Assembly (NCBI RefSeq): GCF_026153455.1
Contig: NZ_CP110629.1
Coordinates: forward strand, 4,030,001-4,094,000
Direction of reading: 5' to 3'
Source: Marinimicrobium sp. C6131
GTDB lineage: Bacteria > Pseudomonadota > Gammaproteobacteria > Pseudomonadales > Cellvibrionaceae
DNA length: 64,000 nt
Positions 47,581 to 55,903 of the stretch are shown here, piece by piece. The translations under genes were made by a program, and so were the position numbers. The stretch's first letter is position 1. Each line of letters opens with the position of its first letter. The notes under the pieces are model-generated. The model made no database searches, was not told the DNA's origin, and saw nothing but the letters and a program-made list of their open reading frames with translations.

Positions 47581-48858
47581 CTAGGTTTGCTTGAGGAGAA
47601 CTGGTGCAAAGCCACCACCTGGGGTGCGAAAATTGGTGGTCTGGCCCCGATACAAGCGCGCCGCCGCCAACAGCAGCTCGCCGCGATAGGTATATAGACG
47701 TACGTCGACCTTGAGCATTTCCCTCTCGTCATCGACCATCACCAGGCGTTCTGAAGGTGGCACATAGGTCTGCGCGATGTAGTCGCTTTCTAGAATTCGG
47801 GCAAAGGCGCTTTTTGTGAGTTTGCTGCCTTTGTAAACTCCTTTGCTGCCATGACCCGCTACAGGTTTGAAAAACAATTGCCGTCGCTGCCGCCAGAGTT
47901 CTTCGCCATTGGCGGCATCGACTAACTGGGTGCGCGGAATACTTTGGCGAAGCAATTCGGCGTTCTCAGCGCTCAGGCCCCACTCCCTCAAGGTCGTTTG
48001 ATCTGACAGAACAGCCAAATTGCGTTTGTTCGCGAACAGTGCGTGAATGTGGGGGTTGGGGGTTATAACAGCGCCTCCCTCCGACCAGGCCGCGCGTAAG
48101 GTGGCGTGACCGGGGGCTTCGAGTCCGAAGTCCACCAACCGATTGTACACCAGATCGATTCGTTTGCCGTTGCCGTACAGCACTCCGTTATTAAGCTGAA
48201 AATCTTTGGGGGACAGAATGTGGGTCTCGATTCCGCCCCTCTGCAGCAACCTCTGAGCGAGCCTGAATTCCGGATAGAGGTACTGTTCCTCTGGCTGATC
48301 ATCGACGATCGCGATTGTCTCCAGGCGTCTGCTGCCGCGCTGGGCGCGCCATTCGCTTTCGAACTGACGGATCACCTCGCGGTCAAAGTCCTCGGTCCAG
48401 AGTTCATTGGTCGCACCGCCACAGCATCGTTTTTGGGCACGGACAAGAATCGCATTGAGAAACGCACCTCCGGCATTGGTGTTAATCTCGATTAGACGTG
48501 GTCCATCGTCGCCAAGATGGAAGTCATAGCCCATAAAGGCACCAGCGGGACCGGGGTCGAGCCGTGCTGTCGATGGTGCCCAGGACAACACCTTCTCTCG
48601 ATAGTCGGAGAGCGCAGCGGCCGCTTCCAATGCGCGAACCAAGGCCTGCATCTTGGCCAGATCTTGGTCGGGAACAAAGACAGCAACGTTGGAGAAAAGT
48701 TGATGCCAGGCCTCGCTGGACAAAATATCCTCGGCGCCTTCACCCAGTTGATGGGCGATATCCTGAGCTACCGCTGGCCGATCGAGAGTGACGCAGGAAC
48801 AACTTTGGTTGAGTCTTTTTGCCTCTGCCTGCTGTGAAGTTTCATTAGTTGGGTGCAC
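47581..48858 (-). CDS. ATP-grasp family protein
   Basis: A 425-residue cytosolic protein with ATP-grasp features (type 2/glutathionylspermidine-synthase-like look). Recognisable stretches are GPAGAFMGYDFHLGDDGPRL followed by IEINTNAGGAFLNAI, LVYNRLVDFGLEAPG, and a glycine-rich loop FFKPVAGHGSKGVYKGSKL. It probably ligates a carboxylate to an amine; the substrate is unknown. It is convergent with the ferritin-like gene. Confidence 0.8.
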   Translation of the reverse strand: MHPTNETSQQAEAKRLNQSCSCVTLDRPAVAQDIAHQLGEGAEDILSSEAWHQLFSNVAVFVPDQDLAKMQALVRALEAAAALSDYREKVLSWAPSTARLDPGPAGAFMGYDFHLGDDGPRLIEINTNAGGAFLNAILVRAQKRCCGGATNELWTEDFDREVIRQFESEWRAQRGSRRLETIAIVDDQPEEQYLYPEFRLAQRLLQRGGIETHILSPKDFQLNNGVLYGNGKRIDLVYNRLVDFGLEAPGHATLRAAWSEGGAVITPNPHIHALFANKRNLAVLSDQTTLREWGLSAENAELLRQSIPRTQLVDAANGEELWRQRRQLFFKPVAGHGSKGVYKGSKLTKSAFARILESDYIAQTYVPPSERLVMVDDEREMLKVDVRLYTYRGELLLAAARLYRGQTTNFRTPGGGFAPVLLKQT

Positions 48859-49073
48859 AGGTCATACCAAATGATCGTAGGTTTACGAAAGTTCTCGGGA
48901 TTGTAGCAAAATGCGCTGTACTTGGGCCATGGAAACCGCTTGATGAAGCGGTGGATTTGGTAACGAGTGGTTTTTCAGTCCGCACTTTCTCAATTGGGCA
49001 TTTCATCGTCCGGTACCGTAAGCCCAGGAAAGGGCGTCGGCCAGGGTAACTTGGCCCCTTGTTGGTTCACCAG

Positions 49074-50756
49074 CTACGTCTCTTCTATCTGGGTCGATTG
49101 TCCCGTCCGACTCAATCCCGGACATTGCTCGGGGGCGCTTGGATGGAGTTCCTCTTCTTCCTGACGCTCCGCTTCCCGCTCAGACTCTCTCAGCAGCCAT
49201 TGCTCCATGCGGGCATGCATCATTGCGTTTTTCTCTTCGCGGCGCCTAATGTCTGTCGCAAGGTCTTTATGAAGAGAGAAAGCCATTAGGACCATCAGCA
49301 ACATAAAAGGAAATGCGGCGACAATGGAAAGAGTGCGGAGCCCGTTCAGCCCGCCGCTCAGCAAGAGCACGGAGGCCATTAACAGCTGCAAGCAGCCCCA
49401 GAGCACTCGAACAAAGCGTGTTGGCGTTAGTACACCCTTGGAGGTGAACATGCCCAGTACGAAGGTGGCTGAGTCCGCAGAGGTGACCACAAACATCGAG
49501 ACCAGTATGACCGCCAGAACAGCGGCGACCCCACCCCAAGGCAGTTGATCTAAAAGTACGTAAAGACCGGATGGAACTTCTTCTGCCACGGCATCGGCGA
49601 TACCGACGCCTTCAAACAGTTCGAAATGGATGGCGGAACCACCAAAGGTTGAGAACCACAGCATGCTCAAGGCGACGGGAATGACCATTACCCCCATGAC
49701 GAACTCCCGAATGGTTCTTCCCCTTGATATTCGGGCGATAAAACTCCCCACGAAGGGCGCCCAGCTTAACCCCCATGCCCAGTAAAACATGGTCCACTGC
49801 TCCACCCACTTTTCGTCGGAGTGGGGGGCGGTTACCAGGCTCATTTCGATGAGGTTTCCGAGATACTCGCCAAGCGTTTGGGTGAGCTCACCAAAAATAA
49901 AGGCCGTGGGTCCCGTGACCAGGACGAAGAGCAGGAGGCCGCTCGCGATTACAAGGTTGGCGTTACTGAGATGGCGTATGCCCTTGTCGAGTGGCGTCAT
50001 GGCCGATATGGTAAAAAGCGTTGCAAGCCCTCCCAGGATCATAAACTGCGATGTGGTCGAGTAATCCATTACACCCAGCCGGGAGAGGCCGCTATTGACC
50101 TGCAGCGCGCCAAGCCCCAGAGTCGTTGCAACCCCGAACAAGGTGGATACTACCGCCAGAATATCGATGGCTTTTCCCCAACCGCGGTCTACTCGCTCTC
50201 CCAACAGGGGGCGGAATGTTTCGCTGATCAAACCATAGCTATTGTGGCGAAAACGGACATAAGCGATAGCCAGACCCACAAGGGTAAAGTTGGCCCATTG
50301 GTGAAAACCCCAGTGAAAGAACGAGTAACGCATGCCCAGCTGCGCCGCCTCTACGCTGCGCGGCTCGGCAAGGCCCAGGGGCGGAACGTTCAAGTGCATG
50401 ATGGGTTCCGCCACGCCCCAGAACACCAGTCCAACGCCCATGCCCCCCGAGAAAATCATGGCCAGCCAGCTGGTGAAGGAGAACTCCGGCAACTCGTTCT
50501 CCTGGCCCAGGCGGAGGTTTCCGAACCTGGAGAACGCCAGGAAAAAGATAAATAGTACAAAGCCGGTGGTTGCCATCAAGTACATCCAACCAACATTTTT
50601 GGCGGTTGCATCGAGGACTTTCTGGGCGATTGCTTCAACAGTTTCCGGCTGAAGGGCAGAGGTGACGACAAAGGCGGTAATAATGAGTAGTGAGGTGTAG
50701 AAAACCACCCCGACATCACCGAGGTGTCTCTTCAGGAAAGTTGTTAATCGGTTCAT
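49074..50756 (-). CDS. BCCT-family betaine/choline/carnitine transporter
   Basis: A 560-residue transporter with twelve helices. Family motifs include GGMGVGLVFWGVAEPIMH, SFFHWGFHQWANFTLVG and MFYWAWGLSWAPFVGSFIAR with ISRGRTIREF. The C-terminal tail is long, charged and Glu-rich (SEREAERQEEEELHPS), as in osmosensing members. It imports compatible solutes. Confidence 0.94.
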   Translation of the reverse strand: MNRLTTFLKRHLGDVGVVFYTSLLIITAFVVTSALQPETVEAIAQKVLDATAKNVGWMYLMATTGFVLFIFFLAFSRFGNLRLGQENELPEFSFTSWLAMIFSGGMGVGLVFWGVAEPIMHLNVPPLGLAEPRSVEAAQLGMRYSFFHWGFHQWANFTLVGLAIAYVRFRHNSYGLISETFRPLLGERVDRGWGKAIDILAVVSTLFGVATTLGLGALQVNSGLSRLGVMDYSTTSQFMILGGLATLFTISAMTPLDKGIRHLSNANLVIASGLLLFVLVTGPTAFIFGELTQTLGEYLGNLIEMSLVTAPHSDEKWVEQWTMFYWAWGLSWAPFVGSFIARISRGRTIREFVMGVMVIPVALSMLWFSTFGGSAIHFELFEGVGIADAVAEEVPSGLYVLLDQLPWGGVAAVLAVILVSMFVVTSADSATFVLGMFTSKGVLTPTRFVRVLWGCLQLLMASVLLLSGGLNGLRTLSIVAAFPFMLLMVLMAFSLHKDLATDIRRREEKNAMMHARMEQWLLRESEREAERQEEEELHPSAPEQCPGLSRTGQSTQIEET

Positions 50757-50819
50757 AAATAGCTCACCAGACAGTTCTCACGTTTCTACCCGTTTCGACG
50801 TAGGATCCATTAAAAATAA

Positions 50820-51101
50820 TCATTGTCTCTCTTTTGAGAACCAGCGATACAAAGACACAAACAGAGCCGCGATGTACCAACCGTACAAATAGGCTTCAAC
50901 TAATCCAATTAAAAATCCCGACCACGTAAGCCATTCGAAGCCGGGCAATAAAGGCGCCCAAGCTTCGTACATACGCATCTGCGCCGGGGCGAGCAGGCCA
51001 AAGCCTACGCACAGCAGATAGCTGATTACTAACAGAACTGACAGGGTGTTGCCTAGCGGAATAGTCCGCAAACTGGTATTCACTGCGGTAGATTGGTTCA
51101 T
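50820..51101 (-). CDS. DUF5676-like small membrane protein
   Basis: A 93-residue protein with two to three helices: SVLLVISYLLCVGFGLLAP, PGFEWLTWSGFLIGLVEAYL and YGWYIAALFVSLYRWF. This matches the DUF5676 membrane family, often found beside metal-efflux genes. Function unknown. Confidence 0.75.
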   Translation of the reverse strand: MNQSTAVNTSLRTIPLGNTLSVLLVISYLLCVGFGLLAPAQMRMYEAWAPLLPGFEWLTWSGFLIGLVEAYLYGWYIAALFVSLYRWFSKERQ

Positions 51102-51236
51102 GGCTCGTTTCCTCTTCTCGTTATAGAAATTCTGAATTCTTTGCCTTAAACAACCTTGTGTCGGCGATTTTGTCTGCTCAGTTTTTGACCGGCGTAAGCG
51201 CTTGTGCCGGCGCAGAGAGCCAGTGCTCTTATGCAG

Positions 51237-51740
51237 CTAAACCGCACGACTGGATCGAATTGCCATGCAGCCAAGCATATGTCTGTGCGACAGCCACATT
51301 ATCAGTGGCGGGAGAATAATCCACTGCAGAAGTGGAGCTAGCCCCACGCCTAACAGCGGTATGACCGGCATTGAGTCTGCGTATGTCCACCGCTCTAGCG
51401 GGCCAGTCGCCAGCCATTCCATGACGATGGTCACGAGAAGTGCCGCAACCAGAAGGGTGATAGCAGGCTTTCGTTTTCCCTCGAGGAGCCATCGACGGTG
51501 TCCAAAGACTATTGAGGAAAACCAGAAGCTGGCCAGTAGAATCAGCACATCGCCGCCGGTAGCCTGTATACACAGCCAAACCACTGAGCCGTGAGACGAA
51601 TTCGCCATACCCATGAACCAGGGTACTTGAAGCATCTCCCATAAAAAGTTTGTCAAAAAACCAAATCCCGCCAGGGGGAGTTCCGGCAAGACTACGGATA
51701 ATCGGCTGGTGGGTGCTTCTTGGCGCATTCGTTCTATCAC
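51237..51740 (-). CDS. integral membrane protein, unknown function
   Basis: A 167-residue protein with four to five helices; conserved-looking GFLTNFLWEMLQVPWFMGM at the first helix and MEWLATGPLERWTYADSMP between the third and fourth. I do not know the family. The plus-strand sequence offers no better frame. Confidence 0.7.
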   Translation of the reverse strand: MIERMRQEAPTSRLSVVLPELPLAGFGFLTNFLWEMLQVPWFMGMANSSHGSVVWLCIQATGGDVLILLASFWFSSIVFGHRRWLLEGKRKPAITLLVAALLVTIVMEWLATGPLERWTYADSMPVIPLLGVGLAPLLQWIILPPLIMWLSHRHMLGCMAIRSSRAV

Positions 51741-51803
51741 ATTTTACTCCTGTTACGGGGTTTTCCACTCCATCTGTATAGTAAGGAGGCAGGACTCTAG
51801 CGA

Positions 51804-52727
51804 CTAAGGCGGTGTTGCGCTCTCGTCGGCGGCTGCCACTGCCACGGCACCTCTCCCTTGCATCATGGCTATACCGACAATGACAACAATTATTCCAAGA
51901 ATTTGGACGGGTTGGAGTCGCTCTTCAAAGAATATAAATCCAATTAGCAACCCAAGTGCCGGGGTTAGAAAGCTGAAGACGTTCAATCGGTTTAAGGGTG
52001 CGCGGGCCAGCAGGGCGAACCATAAATACATCATGGCGGCTGTCGCCAGAGCGGATAGAATGAGCAGGGAACCGGTGAACCGAAATGTCCACCGAATTTC
52101 CCACTGTTCGCCGCCCACCGCGGATGCAAGCAAGAGTATTCCGCCGCCTATTAATAACTGGACGGCCATGGGTGCGGCAACTGATCCCCCGGCACGCTTC
52201 TTTAATAAAATGTTGCCGATGGCTATTCCGATGGCGCCCACAAGAACCCAGGTAATTCCCCATAGATAACCGGCATTGTTATTGTCGAATCCGGACCAAG
52301 AAAGCAAGGTGACGCCCAAAAAACCTATGACAAGTCCGGCTATGCCCTTGGTCTTCAACGTTTCTCCGAGCCAAGCGGCGGCGATCGCTGCGGCAATCAG
52401 GGGCTGAGTACTTGCCAGGACAGTTGCCAGTCCCGGTGATAGGTGTCCTGCTGCTAGAAACATTCCGCCAAATCCCATCGCTGTATAGGACAATCCGATT
52501 AAGCTCAACAGCCCCAGGTCTCGGGGGCTAAAAGGGTAAGGCTCGCGCCGCCGCTGAACCAAGTGAACCGCGAAGAGCAGCCCTCCCGCAAGAAAAGCGC
52601 GCAAGGCAGCAAACAGCAAGGGGGGAGCGTCCGGCAGCCCCGTCACGATGAAAGGAAAACAGATGGCCCAGAGCAGTACAACTACCACCATCCAAGCAAC
52701 GTTCGCGGCTTTTGATTGAGTCTTCAT
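51804..52727 (-). CDS. EamA/DMT-family transporter
   Basis: A 307-residue ten-helix transporter with two EamA repeats: the first includes LWAICFPFIVTGLPDAPPLL and ALRAFLAGGLLF, and both end in PLIAAAIAAAWLGE and IGFIFFEERLQPVQILG-type motifs. It exports small metabolites. Upstream is the PRPP-synthetase-like gene, six bases away, on the same strand. Confidence 0.9.
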   Translation of the reverse strand: MKTQSKAANVAWMVVVVLLWAICFPFIVTGLPDAPPLLFAALRAFLAGGLLFAVHLVQRRREPYPFSPRDLGLLSLIGLSYTAMGFGGMFLAAGHLSPGLATVLASTQPLIAAAIAAAWLGETLKTKGIAGLVIGFLGVTLLSWSGFDNNNAGYLWGITWVLVGAIGIAIGNILLKKRAGGSVAAPMAVQLLIGGGILLLASAVGGEQWEIRWTFRFTGSLLILSALATAAMMYLWFALLARAPLNRLNVFSFLTPALGLLIGFIFFEERLQPVQILGIIVVIVGIAMMQGRGAVAVAAADESATPP

Positions 52728-52733
52728 AGCGAA

Positions 52734-53624
52734 TCAAGCCAACTCGCGGATACTGGTGGCCAGAAGGCCTCCGATATTGATGGCGTTGCTGGGATGTGAG
52801 ATCGTATTACAACTGACCAGTCGAGCTGATTTTTCAATTAGCTCCATATCGGCTCCTTCCGCAAAGATTCCGTGAACGCCGATGCAGACCACTTTCGGCA
52901 GCCCAAGGCGATTAAGGTGAGCCATGGTTTCCAGCATGGTATGGCCGCTGGAGATAATGTCATCGACCAGTACCGGAGTGTGATTCAGCCATTGCTCAAG
53001 GTGAGGCACACTGATCTCGACCTCACGGTCGCCACGTCGGGTTTTACTCAATACGGTAAAGGGCACACCTGCCTGCTTTGCCACCGCAGTGACCCATTGC
53101 TCGCTCTCGCTGTCGGGGCCGATCAACACCGGATTGTCGACGATGGTGGCGATCCACTCCGCAATTACTGGCGCTGCGTGAGCGACCTGGGTGGGAATAC
53201 CGTAGATTTCCGACAAATTATGGTAGCGGTGCAGGTGAGGATCAACGGTGACCAGCGCTGAAAAGTAGCGGGACAACAATTGCGCGAAGTAACGCGATGT
53301 CACACCCTCCCCGCCGTGAAAGCGCTTGTCCTGGCGCATGTACGGAAGGTAGGGCGCCACCAGCAGAATCTCCTTGGCACCGAGGTCCCTGAGTGTTTCG
53401 GCCAGCAGGAGTAAAGGCAGGGTTCGGTGATCAGGTTGATAAAGGTCCGCCAGCACCACCACATTGAGGTCTTTAACCTCATCCAGCACCCGCACATAGC
53501 TTTCGCCATCGGGGAAGTGGCGCATGTCGAACTGACCCTCGCGAAGATCCAGCGACCCGCAAAGGGTTAGAGCAAGTTCATTGTTGCTATGAAGGTTGAA
53601 TAACATATTCCAACGGATTGTCAT
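52734..53624 (-). CDS. ribose-phosphate pyrophosphokinase-like protein
   Basis: A 296-residue member of the PRPP synthetase family, near full length. Conserved: DLYQPDHRTLPLLLLAETL, LPYMRQDKRFHGGEGVTSRY, the metal-binding DPHLHRYHNL, and PRPP loop VLVDDIISSGHTML. It converts ribose-5-phosphate and ATP to PRPP, or the reverse. AAAAGGACC precedes ATG 53624. It is coupled to the phosphorylase gene. Confidence 0.9.
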   Translation of the reverse strand: MTIRWNMLFNLHSNNELALTLCGSLDLREGQFDMRHFPDGESYVRVLDEVKDLNVVVLADLYQPDHRTLPLLLLAETLRDLGAKEILLVAPYLPYMRQDKRFHGGEGVTSRYFAQLLSRYFSALVTVDPHLHRYHNLSEIYGIPTQVAHAAPVIAEWIATIVDNPVLIGPDSESEQWVTAVAKQAGVPFTVLSKTRRGDREVEISVPHLEQWLNHTPVLVDDIISSGHTMLETMAHLNRLGLPKVVCIGVHGIFAEGADMELIEKSARLVSCNTISHPSNAINIGGLLATSIRELA

Positions 53625-53678
53625 GCCTGGTCCTTTTTTAAAATCAATGAGCGGTATTGGGCGCGAATTGAGAAGGCC

Positions 53679-55193
53679 TTATGACGGATATTCAGAGATA
53701 GAAATAACGTCGGGACGACTGCGTAAGTACTCCAGCGCGTAGGCAAGCTCTCCTGCGGACTCGGCATGCAAGGTAAACAGAGGTTGGCCGGCCTCGACCC
53801 AGTCGCCGAGGCGTACATGTAAGTCGAGTCCCGAAGCTGGGGTGGCTGGCGCGCCGGCGAGCTTGGCTATGCGTGCCAGTAGACGGTTGTCGATGGCGGT
53901 AATAAAGCCATGACGACTTGCTGGCACCGGCTGAGTCTGAGCCGCCACCGGCAGTGAGCGCATGCCGCCCTGGGCTTCGCAAATAGCTCGAAATTTTTGC
54001 CAGGCCCGACCACTGGCTAGGGACTGCGCGGCCAGATTGACGCCGCTGCCTTCTTCGACAAGCCCGGCAAGCTCGAAAATCGCACCGGCCAGTTGGATAG
54101 ACCGATCCCTGAGGTCCGCAGATGCGCCCTCCTTGTTTTGTAGCACCGCGAGAACATCTCGGGCCTCCAGGGCAGGACCTATGCCTCGTCCGACTGGCTG
54201 ACGACCGTCGGTGATGACCGTCCGAACAGTCAGCCCGATCACTTCCGCGGTCTCGCGCAGCAGCGTTGCTAAACGCTGGGCGTCCTCTTCACTGCGGACC
54301 TTGGCTGTGGGACCGACCGGAAGGTCGAGCACGACATGGGTTGCACCAGCGGCGGCTTTCTTGGACAGCACCGATGCAACAAGTTGTCCCTCGCTGTCGA
54401 GATCGATCGCTCGTTCGATACGAATCAGAATGTCATCGGCAGGGCTCAAGGAGACGGCACCGCCCCAGGCGATGCAGCCGCCTTCCTGCTCCACGACGCG
54501 CTGCATGTCGTCAATGGAAAGGGCGACCGGCGCTAAGGTTTCCATTGTGTCGGCGGTGCCTGCCGGCGAGGTGATCGCCCGCGAGGAGGTCTTCGGCATG
54601 ATCAAACCCTCTGCAGCCACCATCGCTACCACAATAGGCGTGGTTCTGTTGCCGGGCAGGCCACCGACGCAGTGCTTGTCCACGACCATATCGCGATGCC
54701 AATCAAGGCGTTCCCCCGCGTTTATCATGGCCCGAGTCAAGCCGGCGGTCTCGGTCCGGTTTAATCCACGACTGGCGCACGCGGTCAGGAAGGTGGCCAG
54801 CTCCACGTCGGTATAAAACCCTTTGCAGATGTCCGATATGATGGCGTCAAGCTGTGTGTCTTCCAGTGGTTCTCCATAGATCTTGGCGCGCACCGAACTC
54901 ATGGATTCTACCGTAGGAGCGTGAACAAAACCGGCGAGTTCGCCAGGCTGGGGGGCAAGGGTGTGCCAAGCGGATTCCGACAGCCCGAATTCATCCGGCG
55001 CAAGCCAGTCTCCATGTATGACGTTGAGACTAGCCAAAACGCTTCGCTCGCCAATGTTGACTTGTACTCGGCTTTGAGCATTGAATCCTTCCGAGTGGCA
55101 GACGTGGCAATCATTGCGCATATAGACCACCAGCTCTTGATGGCTATCGATACCCAGTCGGCGCGGTTTCAGTAGGTAATGCTCTTCGGTCAT
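53679..55193 (-). CDS. thymidine phosphorylase family (AMP-phosphorylase-like)
   Basis: A 504-residue nucleoside/nucleotide phosphorylase of the long form, which has an additional N-terminal domain as in AMP phosphorylases. Conserved parts: GLNRTETAGLTRAMINAGE, VDKHCVGGLPGNRTTPI and PKTSSRAITSPAGTADTM, and the C-terminal pyrimidine-phosphorylase domain. The start at 55193 (MTEEHYL) follows AAAAGGG; the open frame continues upstream. With the PRPP-synthetase-like gene it would link nucleotide breakdown and ribose phosphates. Confidence 0.9.
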   Translation of the reverse strand: MTEEHYLLKPRRLGIDSHQELVVYMRNDCHVCHSEGFNAQSRVQVNIGERSVLASLNVIHGDWLAPDEFGLSESAWHTLAPQPGELAGFVHAPTVESMSSVRAKIYGEPLEDTQLDAIISDICKGFYTDVELATFLTACASRGLNRTETAGLTRAMINAGERLDWHRDMVVDKHCVGGLPGNRTTPIVVAMVAAEGLIMPKTSSRAITSPAGTADTMETLAPVALSIDDMQRVVEQEGGCIAWGGAVSLSPADDILIRIERAIDLDSEGQLVASVLSKKAAAGATHVVLDLPVGPTAKVRSEEDAQRLATLLRETAEVIGLTVRTVITDGRQPVGRGIGPALEARDVLAVLQNKEGASADLRDRSIQLAGAIFELAGLVEEGSGVNLAAQSLASGRAWQKFRAICEAQGGMRSLPVAAQTQPVPASRHGFITAIDNRLLARIAKLAGAPATPASGLDLHVRLGDWVEAGQPLFTLHAESAGELAYALEYLRSRPDVISISEYPS

Positions 55194-55216
55194 CAAGGGC
55201 CCTTTTAATGGCGTCT

Positions 55217-55582
55217 CTATTTTCGATTGTGCGGAGGTACTCGGTGGCAACTCCAGGGTTCATGTTGGGCGTTGTCTTTAACGTTTTGGTCGACGAACAG
55301 GTAATACTCCTCTTTGAAGCGCGTCCACCAATCCTGCTTGATTGGAATGCCGAACTTGATAAGGATGTCCTCCACACACTGGAGGCATAGCCGCGATGCG
55401 TCATAGGAGAAATCGAGCCGGTCGGATGTCTCGACAAAGGCGATATCATCCAAGCCATAGAGCTGATCGATTTCCGCAATGGCTTCGGTCAGTTTCTCGG
55501 TATTGATGGGTCGCTTAAGCCCGAGGTGACGGGTCACCAAGTTAACTTCCGAAACTCCCAGGCGATGCTCTTTATGCTTCAT
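55217..55582 (-). CDS. small protein, possibly a degenerate HMA-type metal domain
   Basis: A 121-residue cytosolic protein. The middle part (IDQLYGLDDIAFVETSDRLD followed by FSYDASRLCLQCVEDILIKFGI) has the strand-helix-strand order of HMA copper-chaperone domains but lacks the GMxCxxC loop; a CLQC pair occurs later instead. The remaining N-terminal part is unknown. It overlaps DUF2933 by four bases (ATGA). Confidence 0.65.
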   Translation of the reverse strand: MKHKEHRLGVSEVNLVTRHLGLKRPINTEKLTEAIAEIDQLYGLDDIAFVETSDRLDFSYDASRLCLQCVEDILIKFGIPIKQDWWTRFKEEYYLFVDQNVKDNAQHEPWSCHRVPPHNRK

Positions 55583-55854
55583 TTTCTGTCAGCCTCCTTT
55601 CGGCCTTCTTCCAGGCCGCGGCGGTAAGCTTGCTCCGTGTCCTGGTGGTTGTGTTCGCCATGCCCGCTTTCTCCGTGACCGTGCCCCTTATGCATAAAAA
55701 GGTGCATTAACGGACAGAGGAGAATGATCAGGTAGGGGAGAAACGGAAAGACGTGCGCTCCGTGCTCTACAAATAGAAAGTAAAGCGCTGCGCCAACCAA
55801 CAAGATCGTCGCAAATCCGTGAAGACTGTTCCAGTAACCGGGTTTGTTAGCCAT
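55579..55854 (-). CDS. DUF2933 small membrane protein
   Basis: A 91-residue protein: two helices (GFATILLVGAALYFLFVEHG and YLIILLCPLMHLFMHKG) followed by a His/Gly-rich tail (HGHGESGHGEHNHQD). This is DUF2933, frequent beside copper ATPases. The tail is a plausible metal-binding segment. GAGAAACC-like site upstream. Confidence 0.85.
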   Translation of the reverse strand: MANKPGYWNSLHGFATILLVGAALYFLFVEHGAHVFPFLPYLIILLCPLMHLFMHKGHGHGESGHGEHNHQDTEQAYRRGLEEGRKEADRK

Positions 55855-55903
55855 TAGGTTTCTCCTGTGCCGAGGTAGCGGTCTCTATCGGTGTGAAATC
55901 GAG

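Noticed and set aside
55144..55479. 111-codon minus-strand frame overlapping the HMA-like gene
   Set aside because: Out-of-frame shadow of the genes starting at 55193 and 55582, with no ribosome site.
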